Positions 1 through 7,500 of a DNA stretch of 12,023 bases are shown piece after piece. The stretch's first letter is position 1. Every line of letters begins with the position of its first letter. The stretch is taken from NCBI GenBank assembly GCA_023424965.1, contig JAFADI010000234.1, positions 1 through 12,023 of the forward strand, given 5' to 3'. Under the pieces are notes generated by a model that saw only the letters and a program-made list of their open reading frames with translations, had not been told where the DNA came from and ran no database searches. This stretch comes from Bacillota bacterium (GTDB lineage Bacteria; Bacillota; Clostridia; Acetivibrionales; JAFADI01). Both the position numbers and the translations under genes were made by a program.

Positions 1-2
1 AT

Positions 3-1560
3 TTCCAGAAGGCGGGCTTTAAGCCCGGGGATGAAGTGATATTCCAGATCGACGACAACCAGAGCTTCGTCTATTCCTTTTGGGCCTGCATCCTCGGCGG
101 AATGATTCCCGTCCCTGTGACCACAGGGACCAACGACGAACACAAGCTGAAGCTTTTTAAAATATGGAAGGTGTTGAATAACCCCAGGGTTCTGGCCACA
201 AAAGAATTTCTGGGAAAGCTGGAGGACTTCGCACAAAAGCGGGGACTCCTGGAGGAGATAAAGGCAATCAGGGAAAGGGCACGGTATACCGACAATCCCA
301 CGGGGGCTGGAGACGATGGCATCGTCCATGAGGCCAATCCCCGGGACATTGCCTTCATACAGTTCTCCTCCGGTTCAACGGGGGATCCCAAGGGGGTAAT
401 CATCACCCACAGCAATGTGCTCATAAACTTGAATTCGGTCATACGCTGGGCCCACATCGATTCCAGGGATTCGGGCCTGAACTGGATGCCCCTGACCCAT
501 GACATGGGCCTCATCGGGACACACATCAAGGATGTCATCGCCTGCATAAACCAGTACAATATCCAGACCACCCTGTTCATACGCCATCCCTCCCTGTGGC
601 TCCAGAAGGCCAGCGAGCACGGGGTTACCCTGTTGTACTCCCCCAATTTCGGGTATAAGCACTTTTTAAAGTTTTACAACCCCGGGGAAACGAAAAACTG
701 GGACCTGTCAAAGGTGCGGCTGATCTATAACGGAGCGGAACCCATCTCCATCGACCTGTGCGACGAGTTCCTGGAAAAGCTGTCGGCATACGGGCTTAAA
801 CGGGAGGCAATGCACCCTGTTTACGGCCTCGCCGAGGGAACCATCGCTGTCACTTTTCCCAGGCCGGGGGAGGAATTCCGGTTCCATGTTCTCAACCGCA
901 GCAGCCTTAAAATCGGTGAGCCCGTTGAATATACCGACAGGGAGGATAAAAATTCGGTGGCTTTCATGGATGTGGGCTATCCTATCCATGACTGCAGGGT
1001 ACGGATTTGTGACGGGGAAAACAGGGAGCTTGCGGAGAATAAAACGGGATATGTCCAGATAAGCGGCGGAAACGTCACATCGGGCTATTACAATAACAGA
1101 AGTGCCACCGAGAGCGCCATTACCGCGGATGGGTGGCTGAATACCGGGGACCTGGGCTTCATGAGGGAAGGCCGCCTTGTAATCACCGGGCGGGCAAAGG
1201 ACGTCATTTTTGTCGCCGGACAAAACTATTATTCCCACGACATCGAGCGTGTGGCCGAAGGCGTGGAGGGCATTGAGCTGGGGAAAATCGCGGCGGCAGG
1301 GGTGTTCAACGACCAATTGAAATGCGATGAGCTCCTCCTGTTTGTCCTGTCCAAGCAAAGGCCTGAAAGCTTTGTTCCCACCGCCAACCATCTGAAGAGG
1401 CTTATCAGCAGAGAGCTGGGGATTGAAGTGTCGGAAGTGATCCCCGTTAAAAACATACCCAAGACCACCAGTGGAAAGGTACAGCGCTACAAGCTGCGGG
1501 AGAGCTATCTTAAGGGGGAATTTGACTTAATCAAGCAGGAGCTGCACGCGCTTATGAAGG
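3..1560 (+). other. Domain: acyl-AMP ligase (FAAL/PksJ-like), N-terminally truncated
   Basis: This loading domain adenylates a carboxylic acid and passes it to ACP1. The ATP-binding loop SSGSTGDPKG is at residues 122-131, the core motif WMPLTHDMGLIG follows, YGLAEGT and the TGDLGF motif come next, and the C-terminal lysine motif PKTTSGK ends at K492. The GRAKDVIFVAGQNYYSHDIE stretch resembles fatty-acyl-AMP ligases and the ligases that open PksJ- and mycosubtilin-type assembly lines, rather than amino-acid A domains. The substrate cannot be read from the sequence: a fatty acid, a short branched acid or a hydroxy acid are all possible. The first part of the domain is cut off by the window edge. 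Confidence 0.88.
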
Positions 1561-4500
1561 AAGAGGCCGGTAAGAGAAGTGTGGAGCTGCCGCGCAGCGC
1601 CACAGAAAAAGAATTGGCGGGGATGTGGGCAGAGGTTCTAAATGTGGCTCCCATCGGCATCCACGACGATTTCTTCGAATTCGGCGGGGATTCCCTCAAA
1701 ATCACACAGCTTGTCTCACGAATCCGGGACAGGTTCGGCGTCTGCCTGGAGCAGGCCGCACTTTTTGAGAACCCGGACATCGAAAGCCTGGCGAAAGTAA
1801 TAGAAAACAGCGCCCGCAGCGGCGATAAAAAAATAGAAGTCCTTGCCGGCGGAAGTGAACCCATGCCCCTGTCCTTTTCACAGCAAAGGCTCTGGTTCCT
1901 TGACCGGCTGAATGGGGAAAGCCCCCAGTACAATCTCTCCACGGCCCTGGCCTTCAAAGGCAGGTTGAGCCTTGAAGCCCTGGACCGGAGCTTGAATGCG
2001 GTAATAAAGCGCCACCGGATTCTGCAGATGTCTTTCCGGGAGGAAAACGGAAAGCCTGTGCAGGTTTTGAATCCGAAGTCCGGAATCCATATAGGCTTTG
2101 AAGACTTAAGGGGAATCCAGGAAAATAAAAGGGAAAAGGAAGCCTCAAACCTGATGCGGGAAGAAGCCTGCCGTCCCTTTGACCTGGAGAAGGCCCCCCT
2201 CCTGAGGGCAAAACTGCTTTGTACCGGTGAAAACGAGCACATCCTTGTGCTTTCCGCGCACCATCTCGTCTTTGACGGGTGGTCCTTCGGCATTTTGCTC
2301 AAAGAACTGAGTGCGGGTTATGAAGTGTTTCTGAAGGGGGAAGAGCCCCGCCTGCCCGCACCGGACATACAGTATACCGATTATGCAGGCTGGCAGAGAC
2401 AAAGGGTGCAGGAGGGTTTCATCAATCATCAACTGGCCTATTGGAAGGACCGGCTCAGTGGAGGGCTGCCTGTCCTGGAGCTGCCCCTGGACAAACAGAG
2501 ACCCGCCGTACAGACTTATAGCGGGGCGAAGTTTACAAGCTCCCTTCCTGCAGAGCTTATACAGGAATTAAAGGCATATGCCGGGAAAGAAAAGGCCACC
2601 CTTTTCATGGTACTGCTGGCGGCCTTCAACGTACTGCTGTACCGGTATACGGGACAGTCCGACATCATGGTGGGCTCTCCCGTTGCCAACAGGAACAGGC
2701 GGGAAATTGAGGAACTGATCGGTTTCTTTACCAACAATCTTGTCCTGCGTACCCGCTTTGACCCGGAAATTCAGTTCAAGGAGCTTGTCCAAGAGGTCAG
2801 GGAAGTTACCTTAAAGGCTTTTGCGAACCAGGACGTACCCTTTGAAAAGCTGGTTGAAGAACTGCACATCCAACGGGACATGAGCCGCAATCCCCTGTTC
2901 CAGGTGCTGTTCAGCCTGCAGAACACACCGCTTCCCCACCTGGAGTTTTCCGAACTGAACGTTTCCACCCTGGAGATTGACGGAGGCCATGCCAGATTTG
3001 ACATTTCCGTGGATATCCGTGAAGCGGGGGGTGGATTGGCGGTGGATTTTGAATACAATACGGATTTGTTCAACAAGGACACCATTGTGAGAATGGCCGG
3101 GCATTTCAGGCAATTGCTCCACGCAATTGCCAGGAACCCCGGCAGCAGGCTGGATGCCTTTGAAATGTTGACCCCGGAAGAAAAAAAACGCCTGCTGTAT
3201 GATTGGAACAACACCAGGCAGGAGTACGGCAGATTTTCCGGCTGGATCGACCTCTTTGAGGAGCAAGCCCGCAAAACCCCCGGCAATATGGCAGTGATCT
3301 GCGGCGGACAGTCTTTGACATACCGGCAGCTGAACGAGCGCTCCAACAGGCTGGCCAACTATTTGCTTTCACAGCAGGTGGGACCGGAAAGCACCGTCGG
3401 TGTATATATGGAGCGGTCTGTAAACATGCTGGTGGGATTGCTGGGCATTCACAAGGCCGGAGCCGCTTACCTGCCCATGGATCCCATCTTCCCGAAGGAC
3501 CGTCTGGCATACATGCTGGAGGACTCGGAAGCCCGCACCCTCCTGTCGGAAGAGGAGCTTGCCAAAACCCTGACGGGGCATAAGGCAAGGGTGATATGTC
3601 TTGACACTGAAAGCGAGGTTATTTCCGCCTGCAGCGGGGGAAACCCTGAAAGGAAAGGCTGCGGCAATGGACTGGCATACGTGATCTACACCTCCGGCTC
3701 CACCGGAAAACCAAAGGGAGTACAGATCGAGCAGCATGCCCTGGTGAACTTTCTGTTGTCCATGGAGGAAAAGACAGGGATATGGGAAAAGGATGCACTC
3801 CTGGCGGTGACGACGCTGTCCTTTGACATTGCGGGGCTGGAGCTGTACCTGCCGTTAATATGCGGGGCCAGGGTGGTGATCGCGGAGAGGGAGGATGTAA
3901 TGGACGGAGGCCGGCTGGCGGAGCTTCTGAGCCTCCACGGAATTTCTATTCTGCAGGCGACGCCCGCCACCTGGAGGTTACTCATCGAGGCCGGCTGGAA
4001 GGGCGTCGTCGTCAAGGCATTATGCGGCGGAGAGGCACTGCCGGCGGAGCTGGGAAGACAGCTTCTGGACAGGTGCCCCGTCTTATTCAATGTATATGGC
4101 CCCACGGAAACGACCATCTGGTCCACGCTGGCCAGAGTTGAAGCCCTTTCCGGCAGGATTTCCATTGGAAAACCCATCGCCAATACCCGGGTTTACGTGC
4201 TGGATAAGGCAATGAACCCCGTACCCATCGGCGTGCCCGGTGAGCTGTTCATTGGAGGAGTGGGCCTGGCGCGGGGGTATCTGAACCTTCCCGGCCTGAC
4301 GGGTGAAAAGTTCGTTCCCGACCCCTTCAGCGGCAAGACGGGTGAAAGGCTCTACCGGACGGGAGACCTGGTGAAGTTTGCCGCCGATGGGAATCTGGAA
4401 TTTATCGGGCGAATGGACAATCAGGTGAAGATCCGGGGCTTCCGGATAGAGCTGGGAGAAATCGAAATCCTGCTGAACCGGCGTCCCGGCATAAAGGAAA

Positions 4501-7500
4501 GCGTAGTGGTTCCCAGGGAAATCATCCCCGGCGAAAAATCGCTGGTGGCCTATATTGTTCCGGCTCCGGGGCCAGAGGAGGATTTGAGGCCCGAAAGCCT
4601 GCGGAAGAGCCTTCGGGAAAACCTGCCCGATTATATGGTGCCGGCGGCCTTTGTGCTGCTGGATTCCTTCCCTGTGACACCAAACGGAAAGCTTGACCGG
4701 AAGGCCCTTCCCATGCCGGAAAACCTGAGACCGGGGCTTGAAATCGGAGACGCACATCCCTCCAATCCGGCGGAAAAAGCGGTGATGTCCGTCTGGCAGG
4801 AGGTTTTGAAGCTTGAACGCATCGGCATTCATGAGAACTTTTTTGATCTTGGGGGACATTCCCTGCTTTTGGCGCAGGTCAGGAGCAAGCTGGCAAAGCA
4901 CCTAGACAGGGAAGTCTCCATCTTGGATCTTTTCAAATATCCCACCATCCACACCCTGTCAAAGTTCCTGGGCGGGGAAGCGGAACTGGAAGCGGAAGCT
5001 GCGAAGGACAGAAAGAGAAAGGTCGGGAACAAGAGCGGAGCCATCGCCATTATCGGCCTGAGCGGCAGGTTCCCGGGAGCAAGGAATACGGATGAATTCT
5101 GGGAAAATCTTTGCACGGGCGTTGAGTCCATTTCCCGGTTTACGGAGGAACAGGTCCTTGAAGAGGGCGTTAGTCCTGAAGCTTTAAAGAAACCCGGCTA
5201 TGTGAAGGCCTGGGGTGCCCTGGAGGACATCGAGAGGTTTGACGCCCCCTTCTTCGGATATAACCCCAGGGAAGCGGAGGTTTTGGACCCTCAGCAGAGG
5301 ATATTCCTGGAGGAGGCGTGGAAGGCCCTGGAAAATGCCGGCTATGACTCGGAGCGGTTCAACGGCTCCATCGGTGTCTATGCAAGCGTGGGAATGAATA
5401 CCTATGCCCGGAAGCTGAGGGATGGCGATGGGGATACAGGGTTGGCGGGGGATTACCAGATCATGATCAGCAACGACAAGGACTTCCTGGCCACAAGAAT
5501 TGCCTACAAGCTGAATCTTGAGGGACCGGGCATTACGGTCCAGACGGCCTGCTCCTCCTCCCTGGTGGCTGTCCATCTTGCCTGCCAGAGCCTGATGAAC
5601 GGGGAGTGCGACATGGCCCTGGCCGGGGGTGTCAGCATAAGGCTTCCACAGAAATCCGGTTATTTGTACCAGGAGGGAATGATCCTTTCCCCCGACGGCC
5701 ACTGCAGGGCCTTTGACGAAGCCGCAAAGGGCACGGTGGGAGGCAACGGGGCAGGGGTTGTAATCCTCAAGCCTCTTGAAGCGGCGGTGGCCGACGGAGA
5801 CGATATCCGTGCCGTGATCAGGGGTTCCGCCGTCAATAATGACGGAGCTCTGAAAATCGGGTATACCGCCCCCAGGATTGACGGGCAGGCCGGAGTCATT
5901 GAGGAAGCGCAGAGGAAAGCGGAAATCGCGCCGGAGACAATAAGCTATATTGAGGCCCATGGCACCGGGACTCCTCTGGGGGACCCCATCGAAATTGAGG
6001 CCCTGACCCGGGCTTTCAGAAAGAAGACGGATAAAAACGGATTTTGCGCCATCGGCTCGGCAAAAACGAACGTAGGACACCTTGATGCCGCTGCAGGGGT
6101 CACGGGGCTCATAAAAGCAGTCCTGTGCCTCCGGAATAAAAAGCTGCCGCCAAGCCTGCACTTCAAAAGGCCCAATCCTAAAATTGATTTTAAAAACAGC
6201 CCCTTTTATGTCAATGGAGAGCTTTGCGAATGGAGAAGAGAAGCGGCACCCTTAAGAGCCGGTGTCAGCTCCTTCGGCATCGGAGGCACCAACGCCCATG
6301 TTGTTCTGGAGGAGGCGCCGGATTCAGTTCCCCGGCAGGAGGCGGCGCTGCCCGTCCTTTTGGTCTTTTCGGCAAAAAGCAGCCGTGCCCTGGAGAAGCT
6401 GACATGGGATTTCAAAGAGTTTTTGAAAAAAAACAGGGATTTGAACCTGGCGGATGCGGCATATACCCTGCAGTTGGGACGCAGGGAGCACGAATACAGA
6501 AGGTTTCTTGTGTGCTCGTCGGTGGAGGAAGCCATCGCGGGCCTTGAAAATAGGAAGGAAGAAGCAGGGAAGGTATCCGGCGGTACGGAAAGTAACCCGC
6601 TGCCACAAGCACCAGCCTCATTGGAGCATCCGGAGGATTATGCCCTGGAGGAAATCGGAAGAAGGTGGCTGGAGGGTGCGAAAATCGACTGGAGCAGGCT
6701 GTATGAAGGCCAGAAGAGAAAACGTACGGCTCTACCTGCCTATCCCTTTGAAGGACAGAAATACTGGGTGGAGAAAAAGAACACCGTTAAAATTGCCGGT
6801 ACCCCCTTGAAGGACGAAAGGAAGAAACCGGTGCCGGAATGGTTTTATACGCCGGTGTGGAAGCAGTCGGTTGAAAACCTGGAGCCTGACGGCGGGTCTT
6901 ACACTGCGGGCAAAGGGACGCCGGAGGCTTCGGAAGTCCTCCTTGTCCTGACGGATGGAAAGGGCTTTGCGGGGAAAATCCTCCACCGGTTGAAAGCCAG
7001 GAGCACCGGTACCGTTGTGGCCTTTACAGGAAAGGGGTACAGGAAGCTGGACGATAAAAACTATGTCATTGACAGCGGGGAGCAGAGAGATTTTGAGAAG
7101 CTTTTGAGCACCATGGCGGCAGAGGGAAGGACACCTTCACGGATTGTCAATCTTCTTGGCATTACCGGGCCGGAGGATGTTCTGACAGCGGAAGACAGCC
7201 TGCGCTGCGGAGAGGAGCTTTTCTTCAGCCTGCTTTACCTTGCGCAGGCGCTGGGCAGCCGGCCGCAGGCTTCTCCCGTAGAAATAAAGGCCATTACCAG
7301 CAATGCACAGAAGCTTTTCGGAGAGAAGGCATTTTATCCGGAAAAGGCTTTACACCTTGGGGCGTGCAGGGTTATTCCCAGGGAATACCCCCATGTCCGG
7401 TGCGCCAGCATTGACATACCGCTGCCGGAACCGGAGAGCGCAGAGGAAGAGGATATCCTTGAGCGGCTGTCGGCGGAGGTGTTTACATCCTCAAAGGCAG

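Noticed and set aside
14..26. Palindrome GGGCTTTAAGCCC that could be a terminator or operator
   Set aside because: It is inside coding sequence, has no T-run after it, and has a 1-nt centre.
36..38. GTG at 36 as the start of gene 1
   Set aside because: The frame upstream to the window edge encodes typical ligase residues (FQKAGFKPGDEV), there is no Shine-Dalgarno before the GTG, and a ligase starting here would lack its N-terminal part.
111..130. Inverted repeat with 9-nt perfect arms (GTCCCTGTG / CACAGGGAC) and a 2-nt centre
   Set aside because: It encodes the conserved PVPVTTGT part of the ligase domain, the centre is too short for a hairpin loop, and no second copy was noticed. Chance plus coding constraint is enough.
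4845..4865. GGHSLL taken as an AT/thioesterase GHSxG motif
   Set aside because: It is the PCP phosphopantetheine site, in the FFDLGGHSL context after the A domain.
4083..4901. Antisense open frame of 272 residues
   Set aside because: Shadow of the A and PCP domains; no motif or ribosome-binding site seen.
6049..6090. DNA similarity to 10788-10827 as a mobile repeat
   Set aside because: It is the conserved KTNxGH segment of the two ketosynthases, explained by paralogy.
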